NCBI RefSeq assembly: GCF_048544455.1
Contig: NC_133538.1
Location: 435,424,311-435,488,310, forward strand
Direction of reading: 5' to 3'
Length of the DNA stretch: 64,000 nucleotides
Source: Silene latifolia
Lineage: Eukaryota; Streptophyta; Magnoliopsida; Caryophyllales; Caryophyllaceae
Shown: positions 23,565 through 34,789 of the stretch, one piece after another
Numbering within the stretch: the first letter of the stretch is position 1
Layout of the letters: each line of letters begins with the position of its first letter
Program-made: the position numbers and the translations under genes
The notes under the pieces: model-generated
What the model saw: the letters and a program-made list of their open reading frames with translations, nothing else
What the model was told of the DNA's origin: nothing
Databases searched by the model: none

Positions 23565-25803
23565 TCAGACAAAGTACCGTTTCAAGTGACGAATGTTCCA
23601 GGGTTTATCCAGGATTTGACCGTGTATGACCATTAACCTGTATGCCCCATTCTTGACAATGCTTTCGACCTGATATGGCCCTTCCCATTTGTAGGCAAAC
23701 TTGCTTGCTTTGTGGTTCTTGGTATTTTCGAATACGCTTCTAAGTACGAGGTCCCCTACTTCAAGGGTCCTGATCTTGACATTTTTGTTATATGTCCTTG
23801 CTACAAATTGCTTGTACGACGCCATACGTATGTAGGCGCTTTCTCGCAGCTCATCAACTGTATCCAGGCTCCTAGCCATTTCGACTTTGTTCTGCTCTGC
23901 CGTCTGACAGCCGTATCTGTGCGTGGGCACCAGAACTTCTGAGGGTATCACTGCCTCTGCTCCGTATACGAGGCTAATTGGAGTTTGGCCTGTTGCCATT
24001 TTCGGTGTTGTTCTGTCTGACCAGAGTACTAATGGTAGTTCATCTGCCCATTTTCCCCCCAACTCTTCCAGCCGTTTTCTGAGGTTCTCTACAATGATTT
24101 TGTTGCTGGACTCGGCTTGGCCATTGGTTTGTAGATATATGGGGGCTGATTTTCTCAGTGTTGTGTTCCAGCGTGAACAGAAGCCCTCGGTGCTATCCGA
24201 TATGAACTGGGATCCATTGTCGCATATGATCTCAGATGGTATCCCAAATCTGCTTATGATGTTGCGCTTGATAAAAGAGATCACCTGCCGTTCTTTTACA
24301 TCTGTCATTGCCTCTGCCTCAATCCACTTTGAGAAGTAATCAGTCATAACTAGCATATACACTATGTTTCCTGGAGCCCTGGGCAGCTTACCTACTATGT
24401 CCATGCCCCACATCATGAATGGCCACGAAGAGATAATCGAATGCATTGGTTCTGCTGGCTGGTGGATTGCTGGAGCCGCCTTTTGACATGATTCACAGCG
24501 TTTAGCATGATTAACTGCATCCATGCGCATAGTGGGCCAGAAATACCCCTGTCTCAAGATTTTGTTAGACAGACTCCGTCCTCCAGCATGGTTCCCGCAT
24601 TCTCCGTCGTGTACATCTTGCAGCACCGTCTCTGCTTCCTCTTTGTTCAAGCACCTGAGGTATGGTCCTGCCAACGATTTTCTAAAGAGGACGTTATCAA
24701 TCAAGATATACCTGGAGGCTTTTATTCTGAAACTTTGTGCTTTCTTTCTATCCTCAGGGAGTGTCCCATGCCTTAGCCAATTTATGTATGGCACTCTCCA
24801 ATCTGGATCCTGCTGTCCTATTGTGGAAACCAGAGTCCTGGCTCCCTGCGTATACTGCATGTGTACAACCTCTTTCACCGGATTCTGATCTGGATCCTTT
24901 TGGATGGCCGGGATCAATACATGGGTGATAGGTATATTTGACAGTTCTGTGGGCTGGAAGGTGGCCCCTAATGTTGCCAGGGCGTCTGCTTCCACGTTCT
25001 GATCTCGCGGCACCTGAGTTATCTTGAACGTTCTAAACTTTGACTTTTGCTCTGTGGCTATCTTCAAGTAGGCTATCATCATTGAATCACGTGCCACATA
25101 TTCGTTGTTTACATGATTTACCACAAGTAAGGAGTCACTATACACCCTCAGGTTCCTTACCTTAAGCCCCGATGCCATCTGCATCCCAAGTATAAGGGCT
25201 TCATACTCGGCTTCGTTGTTGGTTGCCTTGAACTCACACCTAATAGCTTGTACTATCATATCACCTTTAGGTGATCGAAGGACCAAATCTACACCGGCTC
25301 CCCTTGCATTTGAGGCTCTGTCAATGTATAGGGTCCATATCTCGCTATCCTGACTCCCCATTATTGTCAGCATTCCTTCTTCTGCCTCCCCACGGGTAGT
25401 AGGGCAGAAGTCAGAGACGAAGTCTGATAGGGCCTGGGATTTTACCGCTGTTCTGGGTTCGAATTGTAAGTCATACCCACTAAGATGTACTGACCATTTA
25501 GTCATTCTGCCCGAAAGTTCAGGCTTCCTCATAATAGTCTTTAGCGGGTAGTTGGTTATTACGCGGATGGTGTGAGATTCAAAGTACGACCACAGTTTAT
25601 AGGAAGCAGTAACCAAAGCCAATGCTAGTTTTTCAAAGGAAGTGTACCTGGTCTCTGCAGGAAGCAGAGACTTGCTAATGTAATACACAGGATGTTGCAT
25701 TCCTTCTTGTTCCTTGACCAAGACCGCACTTACAGCTGCTTCCGTGACTGACAGGTATAGGAATAGTGGCTCCCCTTGCCCTGGCTTCGCGAGTAACAGT
25801 GGC
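23565..25803 (-). pseudogene. B RNase H, second (archaeal-type) RNase H and integrase
   Basis: A single open frame of at least 718 codons runs from the C insertion to a stop at 23565. In order it holds: the tether/degenerate RNase H (start FLYLSVTEAAVSAVL, without the usual Asp; PVYYISKSLLPAETRY; VITNYPLKTIM); the second RNase H with LYIDRASNARGAG, NNEAEYEALILGM, YSDSLLVVN and NVEADALATLG carrying D-E-D-D; the integrase zinc domain HDGECGNH...CESCQK; and the integrase core with [18 protein letters not shown] and NGQAESSNK (D, D, E). The C-terminal GDLVLRSVFE and KWEGPYQVESI follow. No internal stop is seen, so before C arrived this part of pol was probably intact. The upstream RT is at 32940-33933. 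Confidence 0.93.
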
Positions 25804-25837
25804 TGTAATACTCCGTATTTATAAGTCTTGGGGTACT

Positions 25838-25981
25838 CTACCGAGTAGCCCTTACTCTGTCGAGTAAGGGTAAGTTGCGAGATAAAATAGTTTCTGACCT
25901 GTTGGGTACTCGATCGAGTAGCTGGGGTACTCGATCGAGTAGGGGGTACTCGATCGAGTACCTTGGGTACTCGATCGAGTG
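25838..25981. repeat. phased palindrome array in the C 5' LTR
   Basis: TACTCGATCGAGTA starts at 25907, 25928, 25947 and 25968 (intervals 21, 19, 21; the other C LTR has one extra G, giving 20). A weaker pair precedes it at about 25833-25868 (TACTCTACCGAGTA, TACTCTGTCGAGTA). The last site is about 51 bp upstream of the TATA-like box. Confidence 0.95.
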
Positions 25982-26031
25982 TCCGGTTTTACGGGGAGTT
26001 TTCTCGGGTTTTGTTAATTATGCGATTAAGG

Positions 26032-26039
26032 TATTTAAA
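26032..26039 (+). promoter_or_regulatory. TATA-like box of the C LTR
   Basis: TATTTAAA lies about 51 bp after the palindrome array. The corresponding bases in D are TATATAAT and in E TATATAAA, which supports the placement. No transcription start can be seen from sequence. Confidence 0.5.
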
Positions 26040-27158
26040 CATAGTCGTCATTGTTTTAAATCACTTTTGCAAAACCTAAAACCCTGTTTAAGAGAGAAAG
26101 CAACCACTTCATCTTCCTAATCGCATTCTTAGCAATTCCCGGAGTTCAGACGGTCGGTTCTTGTCGTTTGTCGTGTCGTTGGATTCCTTGCGTCGAGGGT
26201 AAGCTTTTAATATAGTTTTTATAATGTTTAGTTAAGTTTGGTTAAACCCTAATTTAGGAATTGGGGGTTTTGGTGTGTAGTTTGTGATGTGTAGTCTTTA
26301 TGTGCTGTATGATAAGAGGAGAATTCGTAGAGGAGCCGTTTTGATACAGCTGTAGATACCGTCTGCGTGTTGTGCTTTCCAGGTAGGATTTCCTACTCAG
26401 TATTAGTCCCATAATGGGATATTGGTGATGTGCTGTAGTTAGTTGTTTGATATGATGATTGTGATTGTAATTGTGATTGTGGTTGTGTTTGTTGATGGTT
26501 CTCGAGATGCGTTCTCGGCTGAGTGGGGTCACTTGCGGGAGTGATCTCACGCCCTAGTTTCGCCCTTCGTGGAACCCGCCACGAAAGGGGATGTGCACAT
26601 TAATGGGACAGGGTTATCGCTCGTACGATGAGCGGGGCTTAGGTGGGAACAGGCTGCGGTCCCCCATCGGCGGGTAGTCCAGGTGGACGGTCGATATTGA
26701 GACGATGGGAGTTGGTGGTGTGTGTGTGTGTGTGTGATTCAAATTGTCTGTTTATCTTATTGTTGATATATGTATTGAATTGTGTGATTAGTATCTTGAC
26801 CCGTTTAAATGTTTTAAAAAATCGTGGTGATCCATTCGGGGGTGGTGAGCGATTATTGAGCGGAGTGTGATATGACGCGTATGGGATAGCCGGATGAGTC
26901 ATCACGTGGCGGTTAGAAGTCTTCCGTGTGTCGACGAAGTCTAGTAGCTTTGATAGTTTTAGTCAGTAGACCGTATGAGAACCTTGTAATTTCTTTTATT
27001 AGTTTTGGTTTGAACATGTAATCACTTAATCTATAATTACTTTAAGAGTACGTTTCTTTATTGTCTTATGATATTCGGTACCTCGGGCAACCGAGATGGT
27101 AACGTCCTTATACCTGAGTGGTCCCGGTAAGGCACTTGGAGTATGGGGGTGTTACAAA

Positions 27159-27170
27159 TGGTATCAGAGC
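27159..27170 (+). other. C primer binding site, initiator-Met tRNA
   Basis: TGGTATCAGAGC lies two bases after the 5' LTR. Confidence 0.95.
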
Positions 27171-27930
27171 GACGATTTTGGAACTGTAACAAATGAACAT
27201 AATGAACATAGGGAGTCTAATAAAATGAACCTGGTGTATGTGTAATGGGAGCCCCGGCTGATGCTAGGTTTTGGGTGAGTAGGCGCCCTCACTTCAAAAT
27301 CTTGGCCCCATGATACTTAAGCCAGTCACATGGTATGGGAACGTGGAGTCCGTGTGTATATGTGCGACGTGTATGTTAATTGTGCTGTATATGGTTTGTT
27401 GAAAGCATGTTGCATGATAGTTGGCTTACATGTTGGTTGGAATCGTTGGAAAAGTATTTGAGAATGATGAATGATATGGTAGAAAAAGAAAGTAGTTCGT
27501 ATATGATGATGTGTGATGAAGTGGATTTGTAATGTTGTTGTATTAGCAACATGGAAATAGGATTTGTAGTGTATGGGTGTGGTTTGTGTTATGAAAAGTT
27601 ATGAAAATTTAAAACATGTGGGTAATACATGATTGAAAGTTGAATGTTATATGAGCATGATAGATGGTAATGTTTGACTTTTGGTAAGTAGTAACATGAA
27701 GAATAGAGGTTCAATGATATGTGTTTTATATAACAAATTGGATGAAAAGCATGATGGTTGTTTATAACGTGGCACTTGATAACACGAAGTAGATTATTTT
27801 GTTAATTGTATGAGGAGTCGCGAAGATTTGAATGCGTAGTTGTAATCATAATGTTGAAATAATAATGAATGCATAGTACGTTAGGGTATGTGAGATAACA
27901 TTCGGGTAGTATTCACGAGTCTGCATGACG

Positions 27931-28192
27931 CGATCGAGTGGGTTTGATTCGATCGAGTGGGTATTTGTCGTTATTTTGACCAGAATCGTGTTTTTGGGCA
28001 CTCGATCGAGTACCTCGGGCACTCGATCGAGTATGAAATCACTCGATCGAGTAGCCGGGCTACTCGGTCGAGTAAGTCGATGATCGAGCGTCTGTTTGGG
28101 TTAAGAGTCGGGGCACTCGATCGAGCATGTTGGGCACTCGATCGAGTAGCCTCAACTCGATCGAGTAGGTGCTGGTACTCGATCGAGTGGGG
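27931..28192. repeat. phased palindrome array in the C leader
   Basis: Clear TCGATCGA-type sites start at 28002, 28023, 28043 and 28064 (21, 20, 21; the last one is TCGGTCGA), and at 28117, 28138, 28157 and 28179 (21, 19, 22). Two further partial sites lie at 27930-27960 and one near 28083. These form two blocks of four with the same spacing as the LTR array. Confidence 0.93.
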
Positions 28193-31100
28193 GTCTGTGC
28201 AGGTCATATGCGTATTTCGGGTCATATGTTGTCTTTTGACATTCGTTGCATGTTATGTTTAATTCAAAGGTGTTGTATTACTTCTTTATGCCTTGTTTTA
28301 CGTGTGTGTTGGTCCTGAAGCGTAAGTTGCCCAATCTTATGGTGTAAAGAGTGGCACTATGATGAGTATGAGTTCGGTGGGGAGGACATGAGTTATAGGT
28401 GATTATGATGGATGGTGGAAAAAGAAAAGGAAGATTGGTATAGTTTATTGAGGCATGGCGTACGTTTTGCGAGACGGGAAGAGTGATATGATTGCGTGTT
28501 GAGTAATGTAAAAATAAGTGAATATAGGCAAGGGATGATGTGAGTATAATGAGCGTGAGAATGAAAAGACTGAAAGTAAGAATGTGGATAGTGACAGCTT
28601 GAGATGTGTAAAGAGTTAAGGAGGGAAATGGTTAGGAGTCGTGTGGGTTATGGATTTATGTAGTGAAAGTTCGTTTAAAGGAGTTGAGAAGAGTAATATA
28701 TAGTGAACTTTGTGGAGACATGTCGCGAGGTGTATTTGTAGACAGTGAGTGAGTTTGGGAGGTTTGGTTTATTAAAAGATGAAACTACTGTGTGATTTCC
28801 TTGGGTAATTAACGGTATTAAATGAATTCTGATTTCTAGAGATGTAAAAAGGGGGATGCAATTGTTTGAACATTAAACGTTGGTTCTATGGATATATTAG
28901 TGGCAAGTATGAGTGATAGCATAATAAGAGAAGATCCATGGTAAGAAAGAGTGAGATGATGTCGGTAGAAAATAATGGAATTAAGTTTTGGAGCAACGAA
29001 GGGGTAACCAGATTTCTAAAGAGTTAGCTAGAAGGAATAAGGAGTTGAACTATTAATTGGTATTATTGAGTGTAAAGAGAAAAGAAGGATAAAAGTAAGC
29101 TGAGGAAAATGTTCACCGGAGCTATGTGATATAAAGATAAGAAATCATCGAAATATGTGATGGTATCACGAGGATGTTAGCTAAAGGTTATATAGGAGTT
29201 TCAGGGCAACATGATTGGTAATGAGTTTCGAGGAATTAAGAGAGTAAGGAGTTGGTGGAGTATTGGCACGATACGAGATATTTGGTGGAGAGTTGGATGA
29301 CAATACAAATAAGATAGCATTGGGAATAATGTTGAGGTAATTTTGTGGATGGGTTTGATGTTCGTTATTTGCAATGTTAACCAAAAATGGTAGAAAAACC
29401 AGGTTATTTTGATATGAGTGTAAGAGATTTGATATACGAGCAGCGGTGGCATTGTGGTGTTATCACTAATGACTAAGAGTGATGGAATATTAGAAAGGTA
29501 GCAATTCTAAAGAGGTTGATTTGGTAGGGACCTGATTGTTGTGTATGATTGTGAGAGGGTATAAGATGTGGTTAGATGAGGCGGACGCTATTAGTTGAAT
29601 AGTGAAGGTATGGTTATATTTGGCAGGAAGTGATGGTTGTGCGAATGGGGGAATATGTTATGAGGGGCATATGAGTTAAACTCGGGCAGCAGGTAACCTT
29701 TTTCGAGTGGTAACTTACGTGGTCAGGATTGACTAGTTGGTTGTGATTACGGGTCTATGATATGTGTAAATGTTTGTGTGAGGTTCTGACCTCACAAGAA
29801 GTGGTATGGTGTGATAATTATAAAGTTGTTTTATGAATGTTCTGTAATATATATGTTGGGCACGGTAATTTAATTGAATGATATCCAAAAAGGTAATAAC
29901 TTGATTGATTTGACATGTCTAGTTATAATTTTATGTGTATTAATAACACATGTGTATTCCGTGAAATGGTAGAGATGATGTTCATGAGATGCTTATCTGT
30001 TTATTCATATAATATGTTGCGTTGTGATTGAGTAAAGTGGATTTGAGTAAGTTTTCTTGTCTGAAAGGTTATTTCCGAGTCAGTATTTATGGAATTTTAT
30101 ACAGTTGTGATGTCTATCGGTGTGGTTGTGGTGCCTCGGGTGGTGATCCGGGCACGGTACATAGTGCTGTGATGCGGGTATTTTCGCACTACGGTGTGGC
30201 TGTTGGTGGCGGTATTGTGATGCCGTCACCGGTTGTGGTGGAGTAGGCGGGATGATTATGATTCGAGTTTCGAAAGTACATACCAGTTATACATAGATTG
30301 TTGTTTTGTTTGATGTTGCTTTCTGCGAGTGTCAGTTTGTGCTGATAGACAGTTGTCTTGCTTATTCATGTTTTCTTTACCAGGTTAAGTTGGGAATGAG
30401 GTAGAGTATGATGTGAAATAGAGTTGTAATATGTTTCGTTGTTGTCATGGGATAGTGATAATCTGTTGATGGGACACGGTTGTGAGAGGTTGTTACGGTA
30501 ATTTTGATCTTGTTTTCAGATGAGACATCGGTAGACATGGTAATGGGAAAGGATTCGTGGAACATGTGTTGTAATGAGCTGAAAGCGGCAGGTAGTTCAT
30601 AATCTTTCGTTGAGACAGTGAGTGTAGGGTGTTGGGGAAATTAGTGTCATGTTAAGTTGTGTATGAATTTTGCGGTAATGAAAGAAAGAACTTGAGGATC
30701 TAGTGTGCGTGTACGTAACGAGTGCGGACCGTGAGTTATGCTTCTGGGAGATAAGTGCCCTACGTAGAGAGGTATGTTGTTTGGCGGTAATAATGAAGAG
30801 TGGGTATGGTGATTTGCTACGAGTTTATGGTATAGGTTAGGTCTTGTTTGCCGAATGAGTTGAGGAATGGGAAATGTTTATGTATGGGAGCCTTGGATAT
30901 AAGAATGGTGAGTGTTTGGTTTATAGACGGTTATCTTTGACATGTGGTGGTACAGAGGGTAATGAGATATAGATATGGTTTGGTATTAGTGAGTTACGAG
31001 GACGTAACATTTGTCTTAAGAGGAGTAGGATGCGATAAAATAGATTTTGATGGTTGTACATATGGTAATATATTCGGAAGTTGAGTCTTGATGTAGAATA

Positions 31101-31590
31101 AAAGATCGATTCGTGTTGTGGGTGATTTTATTAAAGGTCATGACCGTGCTTGTAGTAGCGTGATGTTTAGGAGTGTGAGAATATTTCGCTAGTATTGACA
31201 GTTGGATGATGAGGTTACGAATGTGAGTAAACTTCGAGGACGAAGTTCCTTTTAAGGGTGGTAGAATGTAACATCCCGTTTGATGTCTATGAGTGTCTTG
31301 GTATTGGATTTGATAGTTGATGATATTATGGAGCTAGCAGCATTAGAGGATGGTAGTTGGTTATGTATGGAGTTGGTGTCGTGAGAGATATATATGTGGT
31401 AGATACGGTATAGTGAGTCATGTTGTGGAAGTAAACATAGTTGGTGGAGTGGGTGTTAAGAGTTCATGTTCTATGTTCGGTCGAGTTCTTGAGTCCTTAG
31501 CTAAGTTGTTGTGTCTTGGTCGAGTCTGTATGGTTGTTTTTATGTATGGGTTGAACTTCGGGGACGAAGTTCCTTTTAAGGAGGGAAGAC

Positions 31591-32939
31591 TGTAATACTC
31601 CGTATTTATAAGTCTTGGGGTACTCTACCGAGTAGCCCTTACTCTGTCGAGTAAGGGTAAGTTGCGAGATAAAATAGTTTCTGACCTGTTGGGTACTCGA
31701 TCGAGTAGCTGGGGTACTCGATCGAGTAGGGGGGTACTCGATCGAGTACCTTGGGTACTCGATCGAGTGTCCGGTTTTACGGGGAGTTTTCTCGGGTTTT
31801 GTTAATTATGCGATTAAGGTATTTAAACATAGTCGTCATTGTTTTAAATCACTTTTGCAAAACCTAAAACCCTGTTTAAGAGAGAAAGCAACCACTTCAT
31901 CTTCCTAATCGCATTCTTAGCAATTCCCGGAGTTCAGACGGTCGGTTCTTGTCGTTTGTCGTGTCGTTGGATTCCTTGCGTCGAGGGTAAGCTTTTAATA
32001 TAGTTTTTATAATGTTTAGTTAAGTTTGGTTAAACCCTAATTTAGGAATTGGGGGTTTTGGTGTGTAGTTTGTGATGTGTAGTCTTTATGTGCTGTATGA
32101 TAGGAGGAGAATTCGTAGAGGAGCCGTTTTGATACAAATTGTAGATACCGTCTGCGTGTTGTGCTTTCCAGGTAGGATTTCCTACTCGGTATTAGTCCCA
32201 TAATGGGATATTGGTGATGTCTTTGTAGTTAGTTGTTTGATATGATGATTGTGATTGTAATTGTGATTGTGGTTGTGTTTGTTGATGGTTCTCGAGATGC
32301 GTTCTCGGCTGAGTGGGGTCACTTGCGGGAGTGATCTCACGCCCTAGTTTCGCCCTTCGTGGAACCCGCCACGAAAGGGGATGTGCACATTAATGGGACA
32401 GGGTTATCGCTCGTACGATGAGCGGGGCTTAGGTGGGAACGGCTGCGGTCCCCCACTGCGGTAGTCCGGTGGACGGTCGGTATTGAGACGATGGGAGTTG
32501 GTGGTGTGTGTGTGTGTGTGATTCAAATTGTCTGTTTATCTTATTGTTGATATATGTATTGAATTGTGTGATTAGTATTGACCCCGTTTAAATGTTTTAA
32601 AAACTGTGGTGATCCATTCGGGGTGGTGAGCGGTTATTGAGCGGTGTGTGATATGATGCGTATGGGATAGGCTGGATGAGTCATCACGTGACAGTTAGAA
32701 GTCTTCCGCTGTGTCAGACGAAGTCTAGTAGCTTTGATAGTTTTAGCTGTAGACCGTATGAGAACCTTGTAATTTCTTTTATTAGTTTTGGTTTGAACAT
32801 GTAATCACTTAATCTATAATTACTTTAAGAGTACGTTTCTTTATTGTCTTATGATATTCAGTACCTCGGGCAACCGAGATGGTAGTATCCTTATACCTGA
32901 GTGGTCCTGGTAAGGCACTTGGAGTATGGGGGTGTTACA
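31591..32939 (+). repeat. 3' LTR of C
   Basis: It is 1349 bp, with a palindrome array at 31694-31769 and a TATA-like box at 31820-31827. Confidence 0.95.
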
Positions 32940-33954
32940 GTGGCGTGCTTAGATAGCTTTTGAGTTCCGCGAATGCCTTTTCATGTTCTTCGGTCCATTC
33001 GAATTTCTGACTTTTCCTCAATATATCATAGAATAGCTTGCACCTATCTGAAGCCCTTGATATGAACCTGTTTAGGGCCGCCACCTTCCCTGCCAGCCTT
33101 TGCACATCTTTTGGCTTCTGCGGTGATTCTAGCTGGAGTATTGCTTTTATCTGCTCCTTGCTTGCTTCAATTCCTCTCTGGGTCACCATATATCCTAAGA
33201 ATTTTCCCGAGGATACTCCAAACGAGCACTTGGACGGATTAAGCTTCATTTTAAATTCCCTTAATGTCTGGAAGGTGTCCGCTAAGTGTTCCATATGCAT
33301 TCTTGCTTTTTTGGACTTCACTACCATGTCGTCTATGTATACTTCCATGGTCTTTCCTATTTTCTGCTTGAACATTTTATTTACCAATCGCTGGTAAGTG
33401 GACCCGTCGTTCTTTAGGCCAAAGGGCATGACATTGTAACAATATATGCCTCTTTCTGACATGAATGTTATTTTCTCTTGATCTTGTGGATGCATCTTGA
33501 TCTGATTGTAGCCACTCCAGGCGTCAAGGAAAGTAAGTACTTCGTGTCCTGCAGTGGCGTCCACCATTGCATCGATATGTGGTAGTGGAAAGGGGTCCTT
33601 GGGACAAGCTTTGTTTAAATCGGTGAAGTCTACGCATACCCTCCACTTGCCGTTCTTTTTGGGCACAACTACCACATTAGAAAGCCATTCGGGGTAGCTA
33701 ACTTCTCTAATTTTACCTGCTGCCAAGAGACTGTCTACTTCCTTGTTAATGACTTCGTTTCGTTCTGCCGCGAACTTCCTTCTCTTCTGCTGTACTGGGG
33801 TGCAGCCTGGGTTCACACTTAGCTTATGTGAAATAACGGATGGGTCTATACCTACCATATCGTCGTGGGACCAGGTAAATGTCCATGTTGGTTTTTCGAA
33901 ATTGAGTCGGTGATTGCGTAGCTCTTCACGCAAGTTGCTCCAATTAATCTTGTC
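32940..33954 (-). pseudogene. B reverse transcriptase (Ty3/gypsy, Tat)
   Basis: On the minus strand: [40 protein letters not shown] with catalytic Asp, [10 protein letters not shown], the VMPFGLKN block, and the YIDDMVVKS box with the catalytic Asp pair. The thumb GKFLGYMV and the connection [31 protein letters not shown] follow. These are standard gypsy RT motifs, with DAWSGYNQI and MVVKSK typical of Tat. The frame runs open into the C insertion at 32940 and resumes at 25803. Upstream, an in-frame stop near 33954 separates it from the protease side. Confidence 0.93.
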
Positions 33955-34789
33955 TATCCGGGTGCTCCTCGTCCGGTGGACTGGTCTAGTTCCTCCGAGG
34001 AGGCTCCTTGTATTCTTTCGAGGTGCCTCGGTCCTCTAATTGCTATGAGGGGAGCCTGGTTGTAGCTTTGAGGGCTTGAGCGTAGCAGTTCCTGGATTCC
34101 TCTCGATCCCCTTTTACTGTGACCGTACCCCATGGTGTTGGGAACTTGAGACACGATGATATGTTGAGGCACCGCCTTCATCATCGATGCGACCATGGTT
34201 TTCCTAGTATCACGTTGTAAGTGGTCGGACCCTCAATGACTAAGTACCTTACCAGTTTATTAACTCCTTCGATGTACGTTGGGATGGTTATCTCACCCAC
34301 CGAATGCGCAGTCTCACCACTGAATCCCACCAGGGGTACAGATTTCTTTATTAGGTTCTCTTTATCAAAACCCATGGTTTTGAGGGTTTCAAGCATGATG
34401 AGGTTCACAGAACTCCCTGTATCCACTAATGCTTTTCGTACGGTGCAATTGCCAATGGATAACGTTATAGTTAGGGCATCGTCGTGTTGCTCTGCGCCGC
34501 TTTCTATGTCGGTTTTGTCGAAAGTTACCGGGGGTAAATTGCCCTGGCTTACTCTGCATGAAGTTTCTGGATGATCCCCTTTACTTCCAGTGGCTTTCCT
34601 CTTAGCGGCGGAATATGTTAAACCTGATAGCTCGGACCCGCCTGTTATCACGCTAATAATTTTCGTGCATATGGGTGGAGCAGAAGGAAGCATCTGATTT
34701 GCTGCTTCTCTCCTGTCCTGCTTGCCCCCACGTGATAACAGGTGGTCCAAGTTTCCCCTGCGTACCTGGAACTTTACTTCGTTTCGCAA
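33954..34789 (-). pseudogene. B aspartic protease and linker to RT
   Basis: ORF 34789-34181 contains the retropepsin site ALVDTGSSVNLIM (DTG) and the later VRYLVIEGPTTYNVILG block typical of Ty3/gypsy proteases. N-terminal to it is a linker with VITGGSELSGLTYSAAKRKA. The reading frame shifts near 34190 into 34196-33954, which ends at a stop before RT. The protease cuts the polyprotein during maturation of the particle. Confidence 0.88.

Larger units (their letters stand above)
25804..27156 (+). repeat. 5' LTR of C
   Basis: This 1353-bp LTR has its palindrome array near the start (25907-25981), a TATA-like TATTTAAA at 26032-26039 and a GT microsatellite near 26718. It differs from the 3' LTR at roughly 20-30 positions, many at CAG/CTG sites. 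Confidence 0.95.
27157..31590 (+). other. C interior: conserved non-coding, G-rich domain
   Basis: This holds the primer site, a leader with a palindrome array, then about 3 kb that aligns with the E interior from about 28395 onward but has no long ORF. The sense strand is strongly depleted of C (for example 19 G against 2 C in 28501-28560). A weak ORF at 30028-30246 ends at the same stop as its E counterpart. A second polypurine/LTR-start-like junction lies at 31231-31278. Confidence 0.75.
25804..32939 (+). mobile_element. element C: non-autonomous LTR retrotransposon with Tekay-type LTRs
   Basis: The LTRs are at 25804-27156 and 31591-32939, starting TGTAATACTCCG and ending GGGTGTTACA. The target duplication gtggc is perfect (25799-25803, 32940-32944). 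The initiator-Met primer site is at 27159-27170 and the polypurine tract AAGGAGGGAAGAC at 31578-31590. The LTRs share ends, palindrome array and layout with D, whose pol is Tekay/Del. The 4.4-kb interior has no gag or pol, so C is a LARD-like passenger presumably copied by D-like enzymes (inference). Confidence 0.93.

Noticed and set aside
23923..24928. Plus-strand ORFs opposite the B integrase
   Set aside because: Exact antisense shadows of the long minus pol frame; no motif of their own.
25907..28192. Palindrome arrays as a CRISPR array
   Set aside because: Plant nuclear retrotransposon context, repeats of only 8-14 bp and spacers of about 7-20 bp, no cas genes. Regular spacing alone does not make a CRISPR.
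33038..34574. Plus-strand ORFs opposite RT and protease of B
   Set aside because: Antisense shadows of recognised pol domains.
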